Source: Methyloradius palustris
GTDB taxonomy: Bacteria; Pseudomonadota; Gammaproteobacteria; Burkholderiales; Methylophilaceae
Reading direction: 5' to 3'
Assembly (NCBI RefSeq): GCF_019703875.1
Contig: NZ_AP024110.1
Location: 2,046,001-2,110,000, forward strand
Length of the DNA: 64,000 bases
Position numbers and translations under genes: made by a program. Numbering within the stretch: position 1 is the first letter of the stretch; the number at the start of each line of letters is the position of its first letter. The notes under the pieces are model-generated. The model ran no database searches, was not told the origin of the DNA, and worked only from the letters and a program-made list of their open reading frames with translations. Of this stretch, positions 1-9,133 are shown piece after piece.

Positions 1-54
1 TGAATCCTCTATGCGCGAGACTTCAACAATATCAGTACCGATACCGTAAATCAT
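1..54 (-). CDS. acpS: Holo-[acyl-carrier-protein] synthase, N-terminal fragment
   Basis: Only the first 18 codons are inside the window; the gene continues beyond base 1. They read MIYGIGTDIVEVSRIEDS, the characteristic AcpS N-terminus, whose Asp in the GTDIV motif binds the metal. AcpS transfers 4'-phosphopantetheine from CoA to apo-ACP in the cytoplasm. It lies 21 nt downstream of pdxJ on the same strand, the usual pdxJ-acpS order of proteobacteria, so the two are probably cotranscribed. No clear ribosome binding site precedes the ATG. The identification rests on the motif and synteny; the rest of the protein cannot be seen. Confidence 0.88.
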   Translation of the reverse strand, partial: MIYGIGTDIVEVSRIEDS

Positions 55-75
55 GCGCAGGTGCTTTGATATTGA

Positions 76-816
76 TTAACCATGTGCTGCCTGTACCATC
101 AATTGCTTCATTTCGCGTATCGAATATTCCCACCCCACAAACAAGGCATGGGCGACGAGAGCGTGGCCTATATTCAGCTCTTCAATATGCGGAATGGCGG
201 CAATTTCATGCACGTTATGGATATTGAGGCCGTGGCCAGCGTTAACAATCAAGCCAAGCTTGAGCGCATGCTCAACCCCTTGTTGAATGCGGGTTAACTC
301 ATGGCGCTGTACGCTACCCGTGCTATCGGCAAACTTCCCAGTGTGCAACTCAATCACAGGCGCACCTGCGGCTTTTGCGGCGTCAATCTGTGCAATATCT
401 GGCGCAATAAAGAGCGATACACGAATGCCTGCATCGGCCAGTTGATCGCAAACGTCCGTGATTTTATCCAGGTTGCCAATGACATCAAGGCCGCCCTCAG
501 TCGTGCGCTCTTCGCGCCTTTCAGGTACCAGACAGACATCTTGTGGTTTCACTTTTAGCGCGATTTCCACCATTTCGTCGGTGACCGCCATTTCGAGATT
601 CATCTTGGTTTGCAACAGCGGACGCAAGGCAAATACATCTTCATCACGGATATGGCGACGATCTTCGCGCAGATGGATGGTAATGCTATCGGCACCAGCC
701 TCTTCGGCACGCAAGGCAGCCTGCACAACGCTGGGATACTGCGTACCACGCGCATTGCGCAAAGTTGCCACATGGTCAATATTCACGCCCAATTTGATGA
801 ATCTAGGTTTTATCAT
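76..816 (-). CDS. pdxJ: Pyridoxine 5'-phosphate synthase PdxJ
   Basis: The 246-residue product condenses 3-amino-2-oxopropyl phosphate with 1-deoxyxylulose 5-phosphate to give pyridoxine 5'-phosphate, the last ring-forming step of DXP-dependent vitamin B6 synthesis in the cytoplasm. The N-terminal LGVNIDHVATLRNARGT signature (about residues 9-25), the EMAVTDEM segment, VPERREERTTEGG and the C-terminal NIGHALVAHALF phosphate-binding region are all present, and the length is typical. The start ATG overlaps the recO stop codon by 4 nt (ATGA), indicating translational coupling. acpS follows. Confidence 0.97.
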   Translation of the reverse strand: MIKPRFIKLGVNIDHVATLRNARGTQYPSVVQAALRAEEAGADSITIHLREDRRHIRDEDVFALRPLLQTKMNLEMAVTDEMVEIALKVKPQDVCLVPERREERTTEGGLDVIGNLDKITDVCDQLADAGIRVSLFIAPDIAQIDAAKAAGAPVIELHTGKFADSTGSVQRHELTRIQQGVEHALKLGLIVNAGHGLNIHNVHEIAAIPHIEELNIGHALVAHALFVGWEYSIREMKQLMVQAAHG

Positions 817-1559
817 AATTCTTGTAAATCGATTAAGAGTTGTCGGGTATAGAGCGGCTTATCACCTAAATAATGCGCCAATAACACGCGCATCAATTGT
901 TTGCTTTGCTGCTGTGTCTGGGCATCTGAATAATCGTCATTCGCCATATCCAGCAGGGTTTTACCCAATAATTGTACGCCGTTTTGCTGATTAAATTGTG
1001 CATGCTGGTGTGATGCCCCAACTTCAGCAATATAAAAATAAGCTTTATCGGCAAGGACTAACTGATCATTGGCATCTTGATTGAGCGGAACCGCGTAACC
1101 CATCTCCTGCAGCATCTTCAGCTCAAAGCGCCTGAGCGTAGCCGCATAATTTTTATCAGTGGCTAATATTTTAAGCGTCTGGGCATAGTAATCAAACAAC
1201 AGATCATGGCTATCTTCACGCGGCAACAATCGCAACAAAAGCTCGTTCAGGTAAAAGCCGCACATCAGGGCTTCGCCATTTAATAAAAGCAAACCTGAAC
1301 CCCATTCCAGCGAATGCAGAGTTTTCAACTCAAGCTTACCTGACCAGGTAGCTGTTAATGGCTGGAATGACTGCAACATGCCACGCATCGCTGAACGGGG
1401 ACGACGGGCCCCTTTTGCAACGGCGGCTACCCGTCCGAACTCACGGCTGAATAGCTCGACCACCAAGCTAGTTTCTTTGAACGGATAAGTGTGCAGCACA
1501 TAGACTGGCTGGTTATCTTGACGATTATTGCTGGTCGTGCGAATGGTAGCAACGGCCAT
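813..1559 (-). CDS. recO: DNA repair protein RecO
   Basis: The 248-residue protein has the RecO N-terminal OB-fold (YVLHTYPFKETSLVVELFSRE, about residues 20-40) and the mainly helical C-terminal domain. RecO works with RecF and RecR in gap repair, loading RecA onto SSB-coated single-stranded DNA. The zinc-binding cysteines of some RecO proteins are not evident. It sits between era and pdxJ, the common era-recO-pdxJ order, and overlaps pdxJ by 4 nt. A 140-nt gap holding a palindromic repeat separates it from era. Confidence 0.95.
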   Translation of the reverse strand: MAVATIRTTSNNRQDNQPVYVLHTYPFKETSLVVELFSREFGRVAAVAKGARRPRSAMRGMLQSFQPLTATWSGKLELKTLHSLEWGSGLLLLNGEALMCGFYLNELLLRLLPREDSHDLLFDYYAQTLKILATDKNYAATLRRFELKMLQEMGYAVPLNQDANDQLVLADKAYFYIAEVGASHQHAQFNQQNGVQLLGKTLLDMANDDYSDAQTQQQSKQLMRVLLAHYLGDKPLYTRQLLIDLQEL

Positions 1560-1596
1560 GATTCAAATTGGGATTGAATACGGGATTGCGGAAACT

Positions 1597-1702
1597 GGAG
1601 TTAAGTCAGATTGAGTCGAAGACAAGGCATAAAACCGAAGACAGTACAATGAGTACGGCAAGGTTTTATAACGCAGTATTCGGCGCAATCTGACTTAACT
1701 CC
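1597..1702. repeat. Palindromic dispersed repeat, copy 1 (era-recO gap)
   Basis: Two perfect 17-nt arms, GGAGTTAAGTCAGATTG (1597-1613) and its reverse complement (1686-1702), enclose 72 nt. The interior contains GACAGTACAATGAGTACGGC (1640-1659), flanked by a second inverted pair ATAAAACC/GGTTTTAT. A related core, GACAGTACGAATAGTACGGC, recurs at 57675-57694 inside another inverted repeat with different arms. The right arm touches the era stop codon. It may serve as a transcript-end hairpin of era. It is interpreted as a member of a dispersed repeat family. Confidence 0.75.
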
Positions 1703-2592
1703 TAGTAGCCAAGGCTTTTTAGGGCGCGTTCATCATCCGCCCAACCACCCTTAACTTTTACCCAAGTCTCCAACCAAACCTTACCGTCAAACAACTTCTC
1801 CATGTCTTGACGTGCTTCAGTTGAAATCTGCTTGAGCTTCTCGCCGCCCTTGCCGATCAACATGGGCTTCTGGCTTTCTTTATCGACGATAAATGCGGCA
1901 TGGATGCGGCGCAGCTTGCCCTCCATCTCGAACTTTTCAATTTCCACCGCGATGCCATACGGTACTTCATCGCCCAAAAAGCGGAATGCTTTCTCACGTA
2001 ATAACTCAGCGGCGAGAAAACGCTCATTACGATCTGTCAGTTCATCTGCACCGTAAATCGCAGCTTGCTCAGGCAAGTGCTGGCGTATGCTTTTTAGCAA
2101 TTCATCAATATTGAGATTTTTCTTGGCGCTGACTGGCACAATCTCAATGAAGGGGAATTCAAGATCAAAATCCTGAATCAGCGGCAAAATATTGCCTTTG
2201 TCACCCATCAGGTCAAGCTTGTTCACCACCAGCAAAACTGGTTTATCTTTTGGCAATAGCGCCAGTACCTTGCGGTCTGCATCGCCAAGATGCATAGGTT
2301 CGATCACAAACAAAACAACATCAACTTCAGTCAGTACCTGTGTGACCGTTTTGTTGAGTGATTTATTGAGCGCATTGATATGCTTTTGCTGAAAACCTGG
2401 CGTATCTACAAACAGAAACTGAGTATCTTCTGTGGTGTGAATACCGAGCAAACGATGTCGGGTAGTTTGCGCTTTGCGCGAGGTTATGCTGAGTTTTAAA
2501 CCCAGAATATGGTTGAGCAAAGTTGATTTGCCAACGTTTGGTCGCCCGACAATGGCAACCGTGCCACAACGAAAATCGGTTGGCGTATTCAT
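1702..2592 (-). CDS. era: GTPase Era
   Basis: The 296-residue Ras-like GTPase binds the 3' end of 16S rRNA and assists 30S subunit maturation at the inner face of the membrane. G1 is GRPNVGKS (residues 16-23), G3 is DTPG (63-66), G4 is NKLD (124-127), and the C-terminal KH domain carries the GKGGEKLKQI RNA-binding loop. AAGGAG lies at good distance before the ATG. rnc ends 16 nt upstream, the classic lepB-rnc-era operon order. The stop codon abuts one arm of a palindromic repeat. Confidence 0.97.
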   Translation of the reverse strand: MNTPTDFRCGTVAIVGRPNVGKSTLLNHILGLKLSITSRKAQTTRHRLLGIHTTEDTQFLFVDTPGFQQKHINALNKSLNKTVTQVLTEVDVVLFVIEPMHLGDADRKVLALLPKDKPVLLVVNKLDLMGDKGNILPLIQDFDLEFPFIEIVPVSAKKNLNIDELLKSIRQHLPEQAAIYGADELTDRNERFLAAELLREKAFRFLGDEVPYGIAVEIEKFEMEGKLRRIHAAFIVDKESQKPMLIGKGGEKLKQISTEARQDMEKLFDGKVWLETWVKVKGGWADDERALKSLGY

Positions 2593-2608
2593 ACTTAATG
2601 CTCCTTAA

Positions 2609-3310
2609 CTACTCATGTTGCTGCGACTTTTTTGTGGATGGCGTATTGATGAGTTGCACATAGGCCAATTCTGCTGCTTTTTGCTCGGCGATACGACGGC
2701 TCGCACCCTCTCCACAAGTGATCAGATCAAGCATGGGAATATGACACTCAACCTTAAATAATTGCTCGTGCGGATCACCTTCTACATTGACCACTTCATA
2801 GCTAGGTAATGCCATTTTTCGACCCTGCAAATACTCTTGCAGCAAGGATTTAGGATCTTTATCAATAGACTTGGGATCAATTTTTTCAAACAAATCGCTA
2901 TAAATTCTGACCACGAACTGCTCTGCCGCTTCAAAACCGCCATCAAGAAACACCGCACCAATCGTGGCTTCCAGAGCATCGGCCAACACTGAAGGACGAC
3001 GCCAACCCGCGCTTTTGAGCTCACCTTCACCGAGCTTGAGCGATTCCCCAATATTGAGCTTGAGCGCAATTTCACCCAGCGTCGCTTCTTTCACCAGTTG
3101 CGCACGCAAGCGACTCAAGTCGCCTTCATCTAGCCTTGGATAACGCTGATATAGTTGATGGGCGATGATGCAGTTGAGCATACCATCACCCAAAAACTCC
3201 AGCCGCTCATTGTTAATGCCGCTGAAACTGCGGTGCGTTAGCGCCTGCGTTAACAATGCTGGATGATGAAAGTCATGGCCAATAAGCCGAGCTAGGCCCG
3301 TTTGTGACAT
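2609..3310 (-). CDS. rnc: Ribonuclease III
   Basis: The 233-residue endonuclease cleaves double-stranded RNA, including the rRNA precursor. The signature NERLEFLGD (about residues 34-42) gives catalytic E38 and D42, and DALEATIGA gives D111 and E114. A double-stranded RNA-binding domain occupies about residues 158-225. It starts 5 nt after the DUF4845 gene and is followed by era, so processing and assembly factors are cotranscribed. Confidence 0.97.
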   Translation of the reverse strand: MSQTGLARLIGHDFHHPALLTQALTHRSFSGINNERLEFLGDGMLNCIIAHQLYQRYPRLDEGDLSRLRAQLVKEATLGEIALKLNIGESLKLGEGELKSAGWRRPSVLADALEATIGAVFLDGGFEAAEQFVVRIYSDLFEKIDPKSIDKDPKSLLQEYLQGRKMALPSYEVVNVEGDPHEQLFKVECHIPMLDLITCGEGASRRIAEQKAAELAYVQLINTPSTKKSQQHE

Positions 3311-3315
3311 AACAA

Positions 3316-3708
3316 TTATTGGGTCGGCTGCGATGGATTGACCAAGTGTGATTTACCAGTTGAGGCACTGAAGTCAAGCAAAACACTAATATTGGCAACT
3401 ATCGGTACGACTTTTTGATACTCAATACTAACAATTTGTTTGCCTGAATCATCTTTAGTCACTTCCAAATCGCGACCTTGAACCACCTCAATACTATCTA
3501 TCGTGGCAGATCGATCAAATTCATCAGCTATATCTTTCTTGGTCATATCAGCAAAACTAGCGTCGTTGCCAATTTTAGTCACAGCATTTTTGACGTTGAA
3601 ATACTCTAAATATGCTGGAGCAAGTTTCATCGCGATGATCGCAATAAACAACCCAGCAGCAATCATGAAAACTAAACCAATAAATGTAATACCACGCTGT
3701 TTGTGCAT
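3316..3708 (-). CDS. DUF4845 family single-pass membrane protein
   Basis: This 130-residue protein has a pilin-like N-terminus, KQRGITFIGLVFMIAAGLFIAI, with one hydrophobic helix at about residues 8-26 and a small polar C-terminal domain outside the membrane. The family is common in beta- and gammaproteobacteria, always between lepB and rnc, and has no firmly established function. The RG|ITFIG sequence resembles a prepilin site, but the fifth mature residue is Gly rather than Glu, so pilin processing is doubtful. Cotranscription with lepB and rnc is likely. Confidence 0.85.
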   Translation of the reverse strand: MHKQRGITFIGLVFMIAAGLFIAIIAMKLAPAYLEYFNVKNAVTKIGNDASFADMTKKDIADEFDRSATIDSIEVVQGRDLEVTKDDSGKQIVSIEYQKVVPIVANISVLLDFSASTGKSHLVNPSQPTQ

Positions 3709-3753
3709 GCTACGTCTCCAGTAAATAGTGCATCAATGTCAGTGAATCAGTGC

Positions 3754-4503
3754 TTAGTGAATGACTGTACCAACTCTGCTGAAACTATCAAAATTCCACC
3801 AGATGAAAAACGCCCTGCCGACCAGATTATGCTCTGGCACAAAGCCCCAGTAGCGACTGTCTTTGCTGTTATCTCGGTTATCACCCATCGCAAAATAGCT
3901 ATTGGGCGGTACTTCTGCTTCAAAGTCTGTGATAATGCTGTTGTCATCAATCAAAATATTGTGTTTTACATCGCCTAGTTGTTCAAGATAACGCTTGGCA
4001 TACACCATATTAAGCCCTGCAGACGTATATTCATAATCATCCACATAGTTTACATCCAGCTTCTGTCCATTGATGTAAAGCTGTTTGTCGTGATAACTGA
4101 TTTTGTCGCCTGGCAAGCCTACTACGCGCTTGATGTAATCAATAGATGGGTCTGGCGGATAGTGAAACACAAACACGTCGCCGCGCTTAGGGTGTGACAC
4201 ATCAATAAACGTATTATTGAGGATAGGCACACGTAATCCATAGTTGAATTTATTCACCAAGATGAAATCACCTGCCAGCAAGGTTGGCATCATGGAGCCA
4301 GATGGAATCTTGAATGGTTCGACAATAAATGAGCGAATCAGAAAAACAACCAGAATCACCGGGAAAAAGCTTTTAGAGTACTCGACCCAGATTGGGTCAG
4401 CTTTACCAACAGCGACCCGTTTTTTGCGAAAAAACAGGCTATCTGCAAGCCAGATAAGGCCAGTCACGGCAAGCACTACTAGCATGAATAATGCGAACAT
4501 CAT
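3754..4503 (-). CDS. lepB: Signal peptidase I
   Basis: The 249-residue inner-membrane protease removes signal peptides from exported proteins at the periplasmic face. Two N-terminal hydrophobic segments (about 3-21 and 46-60) precede box B IPSGSMMPTL, with nucleophile Ser70, and box D YIKRVVGLPGD, with general base Lys125; box E GDNRDNSKDSR is also present. Its ATG overlaps the lepA stop by 4 nt, giving the conserved lepA-lepB coupling. It would process the many exported proteins encoded elsewhere in this window. Confidence 0.97.
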   Translation of the reverse strand: MMFALFMLVVLAVTGLIWLADSLFFRKKRVAVGKADPIWVEYSKSFFPVILVVFLIRSFIVEPFKIPSGSMMPTLLAGDFILVNKFNYGLRVPILNNTFIDVSHPKRGDVFVFHYPPDPSIDYIKRVVGLPGDKISYHDKQLYINGQKLDVNYVDDYEYTSAGLNMVYAKRYLEQLGDVKHNILIDDNSIITDFEAEVPPNSYFAMGDNRDNSKDSRYWGFVPEHNLVGRAFFIWWNFDSFSRVGTVIH

Positions 4504-6293
4504 TTGTCTTCTACCCTTAATATGGCCAAAAATGCCTCTTGTGGAATCTCTACGTTACCTACCTGTTTCATGCGTTTCTTGCCTTCTTTTTGCTTTTCCA
4601 GCAATTTCTTCTTGCGTGAAATATCACCACCGTAGCATTTTGCCAATACATTCTTACGCATGGCTTTCACTGTCTCGCGCGAGATGATATTGGCGCCGAT
4701 GGATGCCTGAATCGCCACATCGAACATCTGGCGCGGAATCAATTCACGCATCTTAGAACAAAGCTGTCGCCCACGATACAAACTGTTGGCACGGTGCACA
4801 ATGAGTGATAACGCATCCACCCGCTCACCGTTTACCATGATGTCTAATTTGACCAAATCTGCTGCACGAAACTCCAGGAATTCATAATCCATGGATGCAT
4901 AACCGCGCGAAACAGATTTGAGCTTATCAAAGAAATCCAGCACCACTTCATTCAGTGGCATTTCATAAGTCAGCATGACCTGCCGCCCCATATACTGCAT
5001 GTTCTTTTGCACACCGCGCTTGCCATTACACAAGGTCATCACTGGGCCAACATAATCCTGTGGCATGAGCAGATTGGTCGTGATCATCGGCTCCCGGATT
5101 TCTTCAATGCGTGAAGGCTCAGGCAGGCGCGATGGGTTTTCTATCTGCACCGTTTCGCCATTTTTGAGCAATAACTCATAGACTACCGTAGGCGCAGTGG
5201 TAATCAAATCCATATCGTATTCGCGCTCTAGGCGCTCTTGCACGATTTCCATGTGCAATAAACCCAGGAAACCGCAACGGAAACCAAACCCAAGCGCAGT
5301 CGAGTTTTCTGGCTCGTACTGCAATGAAGCATCGTTCAGCTGCAATTTCTCTAGTGCAGTACGCAACGCCTCAAACTGATTGGACTCGACTGGGTAAAGG
5401 CCTGCGAATACTTGTGGCTGCACCTCCTTAAATCCTGGTAAAGCTTCTATAGCCTGATTGTCCGCTAACGTCACGGTATCACCCACTTTTGCGCTGGTCA
5501 GCTCTTTAATGCCAGCGATAATGAAACCTACTTCACCCGCAGATAGCGCTTCTTTTTGCAAGGATTTGGGCGTAAATACACCGACTTGCTCACAAAGATG
5601 CACAGCCTTGGTAGCCATCATCTTGATCTTGTCTTTTGGCTTCAATACGCCATCCACCACACGCACCAGCATGACTACGCCCACATAGTTATCAAACCAA
5701 GAGTCGATAATCAGCGCCTTAAGTGGCTTGTTAACATCTCCTTTGGGAGGAGGTACATGAACCACTACCGCCTCAAGTACGTCGCGCACGCCTTCACCAG
5801 TTTTGGCTGAACAGCGCACCGCATCAGACGCATCAATGCCAATCACGTCTTCAATTTCTTGAATCACACGGTCAGGGTCGGCAGATGGTAAATCAATTTT
5901 ATTCAACACTGCCGTGACTTCAACACCCAAATCAATCGCGGTGTAGCAGTTGGCCACGCTTTGTGCCTCAACGCCCTGCGATGCATCAACCACCAGCAAA
6001 GCGCCCTCGCAAGCTGACAATGAACGGCTGACTTCGTATGAGAAATCCACGTGCCCTGGGGTATCAATCAGATTCAGTTGATAAATCTCACCACTCAACG
6101 ATTTGTAGTGCAAGGCGGCTGTTTGCGCTTTGATGGTAATGCCGCGCTCACGCTCCAAATCCATAGAATCAAGCACTTGCGACTCCATCTCGCGATCAGA
6201 CAATCCACCGCAGAGCTGAATAATGCGGTCCGCAAGGGTAGATTTACCGTGATCGATATGGGCAATGATGGAGAAGTTACGAATATTTTTCAT
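4500..6293 (-). CDS. lepA: Elongation factor 4 (LepA), ribosomal back-translocase
   Basis: The 597-residue GTPase matches EF4 in length. AHIDHGKST (about residues 11-19) is G1, DTPGHVDF is G3 and NKID is G4. The EF-G-like beta-barrel and domain V follow, then the EF4-specific C-terminal domain with the basic GGDISRKKKLLEKQKEGKKRMKQ segment that contacts tRNA. It acts on stalled or mis-translocated ribosomes and in initiation. It heads the lepA-lepB-DUF4845-rnc-era unit. The upstream 259 nt separate it from mucD and contain the mucD terminator. Confidence 0.97.
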   Translation of the reverse strand: MKNIRNFSIIAHIDHGKSTLADRIIQLCGGLSDREMESQVLDSMDLERERGITIKAQTAALHYKSLSGEIYQLNLIDTPGHVDFSYEVSRSLSACEGALLVVDASQGVEAQSVANCYTAIDLGVEVTAVLNKIDLPSADPDRVIQEIEDVIGIDASDAVRCSAKTGEGVRDVLEAVVVHVPPPKGDVNKPLKALIIDSWFDNYVGVVMLVRVVDGVLKPKDKIKMMATKAVHLCEQVGVFTPKSLQKEALSAGEVGFIIAGIKELTSAKVGDTVTLADNQAIEALPGFKEVQPQVFAGLYPVESNQFEALRTALEKLQLNDASLQYEPENSTALGFGFRCGFLGLLHMEIVQERLEREYDMDLITTAPTVVYELLLKNGETVQIENPSRLPEPSRIEEIREPMITTNLLMPQDYVGPVMTLCNGKRGVQKNMQYMGRQVMLTYEMPLNEVVLDFFDKLKSVSRGYASMDYEFLEFRAADLVKLDIMVNGERVDALSLIVHRANSLYRGRQLCSKMRELIPRQMFDVAIQASIGANIISRETVKAMRKNVLAKCYGGDISRKKKLLEKQKEGKKRMKQVGNVEIPQEAFLAILRVEDK

Positions 6294-6406
6294 GACAATC
6301 TATTTTGGTTGCTGGCTTGGCTAACTTAAAGTAGCCAAGCTTAAATATTAAGACTATTTTGAATTCACTTTATACGTATATAGCCTAAGTAAAATTCACA
6401 ACAACA

Positions 6407-6424
6407 AGGGCGCCGAAGCGCCCT
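6407..6424 (-). terminator. Intrinsic terminator of the rpoE-rseA-rseB-mucD operon
   Basis: On the minus strand the sequence AGGGCGC-TTCG-GCGCCCT forms a 7-bp GC-rich stem with a stable UUCG tetraloop, followed by the T-rich TTGTTGTTGTG. It lies about 130 nt beyond the mucD stop and in front of lepA, so it most likely ends the envelope-stress transcript. Confidence 0.8.
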
Positions 6425-6552
6425 GAAGTCAATAGCAATCGAGTCGGATTTTACAGTAAACAGGCAACCCACGCATCTTTATCATTGCCGCCAAGCTTGA
6501 TACGAAGTTACCTGTTTAAAGTCAGTTAAATGATCGGAACACCATGCTAGAT

Positions 6553-7995
6553 TTATTTTGCATCCGCAATTTTGATTGGCACATACAAGGTATCACCTTC
6601 ACGCATGATCAATAAAGCCACTGTCTTACCATTAGCAACGGCAGCCAATTGCTTATTAAACTGATCTAGGCCCTGAATATCGTTATTGTTAATACCCAGC
6701 ACCACATCTCCCTTGCGAATACCAGCTGTTGCTGCAGGGCCTTGTGAATTAACAACTAGCAAGCCATTTTTGTCATTCAGCTTTTTCTTCTGTTGCGGTG
6801 TCAGCTCTTTCAATGTCAGACCAATACGGTTGATTTCAGGCTTGGTAACACCTTTAGGAGATGAGTCAGCCACTTCATCTTTATCTGCAGGCATCTCGCC
6901 AACCGTAACCGTTAAAGTCTTCACTGCGCCTTTACGTAAAACTTCAACTGGCACAGCTTTACCTGGCTTGGTAGCGCCTACTGCACGTGGTAAATCAGAT
7001 GAAGTGATGATGGGTTTACCATCAAACTTGGTAATCACATCACCTGCCTGCAAATCTGATTTCTCGGCAGGGCTACCTTTTTCTACACCAGCCACCAGCG
7101 CACCATTGGTGCTTTTAAGGCCGAATGAATCCGCGATATCTTTATTGATTTCCTGAATCGCAATGCCTAACCAGCCGCGCGTTATTTTACCTGTGGCTTT
7201 CAACTGGTTTGAAACATCAATCGCTACATCAATCGGTATGGCGAAAGACAGCCCCATATAACCGCCAGTACGACTATAAATCTGGGAGTTGATACCGACT
7301 ACTTCGCCCTTCATGTTGAACAATGGGCCACCTGAATTACCAGGATTGATTGCCACGTCAGTCTGGATGAACGGCACAAAATTCTCTTGCGGCAAGGCGC
7401 GCCCTTTAGCACTGACGATACCTGCAGTCACGGTGTTTTCAAGCCCAAATGGGGAACCGATCGCAATCACCCATTCGCCAACGCGCAATGCGGTAGGGTC
7501 GGCAGCGGTAGTGACTTTGGGCAAGCCTGTTGCTTCAATTTTGATCAAGGCAACATCAGTCCTGCGGTCTGCACCGATGATTTTGGCTTTGAACTCACGT
7601 TTATCTGCTAGCTTGACCAGCACTTCATCAGCGTCTTTCACCACATGTGCATTGGTCAATATATAACCATCGTTGCTGATGATAAAACCTGAACCTAACG
7701 ACTGAGACTTGTAATCCTGCTGTGGCTCTTCCTGTCCACTAGGCATGCCTGGCATTCCAGGAATACCAAAACGCTTGAAGAATTCATTGATTGCGGGATC
7801 GTCTGGCAAATTACCAAATGGAGAACCTGCGTTGGGATTGGCGTGCACTACCTGAGTAATACTGATATTGACCACTGATGGGCCAAGCTTCTCTGCCAGA
7901 TCAGTAAAATCAGGCAAATCTTTTGAAAATGCTGAGCTTGCAAAAAGCATCAAAAAAGCACTCGCTGCAATGATTTTTTTTACCATTCCATTCAC
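6553..7995 (-). CDS. mucD: Periplasmic serine protease/chaperone of the DegP/MucD family
   Basis: The 480-residue product has a signal peptide (about residues 1-24, ending SAFS), a trypsin-like domain with catalytic His117 (TNAHVV), Asp147 (RTDVALI) and Ser221 (GNSGGPL), and two PDZ domains (about 265-355 and 385-475). It degrades or holds misfolded envelope proteins. It is the last gene downstream of rpoE-rseA-rseB, as mucD is in Pseudomonas, which favours this name over degQ. Met4 is an alternative start. A 130-nt gap separates it from rseB; no separate sigma-E promoter was recognised there. Confidence 0.93.
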   Translation of the reverse strand: MNGMVKKIIAASAFLMLFASSAFSKDLPDFTDLAEKLGPSVVNISITQVVHANPNAGSPFGNLPDDPAINEFFKRFGIPGMPGMPSGQEEPQQDYKSQSLGSGFIISNDGYILTNAHVVKDADEVLVKLADKREFKAKIIGADRRTDVALIKIEATGLPKVTTAADPTALRVGEWVIAIGSPFGLENTVTAGIVSAKGRALPQENFVPFIQTDVAINPGNSGGPLFNMKGEVVGINSQIYSRTGGYMGLSFAIPIDVAIDVSNQLKATGKITRGWLGIAIQEINKDIADSFGLKSTNGALVAGVEKGSPAEKSDLQAGDVITKFDGKPIITSSDLPRAVGATKPGKAVPVEVLRKGAVKTLTVTVGEMPADKDEVADSSPKGVTKPEINRIGLTLKELTPQQKKKLNDKNGLLVVNSQGPAATAGIRKGDVVLGINNNDIQGLDQFNKQLAAVANGKTVALLIMREGDTLYVPIKIADAK

Positions 7996-8125
7996 CTTAC
8001 TAAAGTTTGATTGAAAAACTACTACCCAATTGATTAACGCTAAAAACTAAAAAACGTATACAAGGATTTTAAATACTAGCAACTGAATATGACTGATGAG
8101 AGCCTAAATATATCTCTATTGAAAA

Positions 8126-9133
8126 TTACTTTTTGAATGTCACTGCGCCAGCTATTTGGGTCACAGTGGCTTCTGGGACTTCACCCACAACCACAATCTG
8201 GTGACCGTTATTCGTGTTTGCATAAAAATTGGTAGCGCCCATGGCTGTGTGACCTACTTTGGGCTCAACACCCTTGACCAAAGGTTCAATAAATAGAGAC
8301 ACTGAAGCCAGTCCATCTGAAAAAATCAGCTGGGTTACTGGATATGATTTTCCGGGCACCATACGGGTGACTTGATCGACTTTGCGATAGCCGTCTGGCA
8401 AATTAGTAACTGCCCAGGTGTTATCGTCAGGAGTGATATTTTTAGCTGGACTATCTTCCATCACATATTTTTTGTCATGGTCAATATTTGGCTGAAACCA
8501 ATCCATATTCTGTGAATTAAGCAAGGTCAACTGACTAAATGCGATTTGCTCTGTTGGCTCATGGCGTTCATTGAGGGTTTGCGATTTGATCAGCAAGCCG
8601 TATTCACGATCAGTCCATAGCTTATAGCCGTAGCGATATTGGTCACGAGGCTCCAAGATAATCAATTGGCCATCACGGCCACCCACGCGCTCTATCCCAG
8701 CAAGCTTGACTGTATAGCTGGTCTTGATTAAATCCATATTGGATGGCAACAATGCAGGGAAAAGATTTTGGCCACGCCGTTTTTCAATCACGACTTTTTC
8801 ATTGCGTGGACTAAATATCACCACATCTTTGCCTTGGCTTAATACTTCACGCGGCATGCCATCCAGCACCACAATACGTGCGTACTCGCCTTGACCATAA
8901 TTCATATGGGTGATTTGTACTGACCTGCCAGAAGCACCAGACTGATAAACAAAAATACCTTCATAGCTAAGCTCACGTGCAGCTTGTGAGGCTTTTTGCA
9001 AAATCAACCAAGGGTTTTGAGTAGCATTAGTGTTGGGTAAAACAGGGGTTTCTTGACCAGCAAGCGTTGCTAAAGGGTAGGTAATTGCTAGATACTTGGC
9101 TGCAAGCAAGCAGCCTAGCAAAAAACGTTTCAT
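8126..9133 (-). CDS. rseB: Sigma-E regulatory protein RseB (MucB)
   Basis: The 335-residue periplasmic protein has a signal peptide in its first roughly 25 residues (MKRFLLGCLLAAKYL...) and the MucB/RseB two-domain layout: a lipoprotein-carrier-like N-terminal fold and a smaller C-terminal domain. It binds the periplasmic part of RseA and shields it from DegS until lipid or LPS signals displace it. Its ATG overlaps the rseA stop (TAATG), so translation is coupled. The position between rseA and mucD supports the call. Confidence 0.93.
   Translation of the reverse strand: MKRFLLGCLLAAKYLAITYPLATLAGQETPVLPNTNATQNPWLILQKASQAARELSYEGIFVYQSGASGRSVQITHMNYGQGEYARIVVLDGMPREVLSQGKDVVIFSPRNEKVVIEKRRGQNLFPALLPSNMDLIKTSYTVKLAGIERVGGRDGQLIILEPRDQYRYGYKLWTDREYGLLIKSQTLNERHEPTEQIAFSQLTLLNSQNMDWFQPNIDHDKKYVMEDSPAKNITPDDNTWAVTNLPDGYRKVDQVTRMVPGKSYPVTQLIFSDGLASVSLFIEPLVKGVEPKVGHTAMGATNFYANTNNGHQIVVVGEVPEATVTQIAGAVTFKK

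Noticed and set aside
458..994. 178-residue plus-strand frame across pdxJ and recO
   Set aside because: It is a shadow of two clearly identified genes on the opposite strand.
3316..3708. DUF4845 protein as a true pilin
   Set aside because: It has a pilin-like N-terminus but lacks Glu5 and the gene sits in a conserved housekeeping operon.
7996..8125. Separate sigma-E promoter for mucD
   Set aside because: Only an AAACTTT-like stretch close to the start codon was found, with no matching -10 element at proper spacing.
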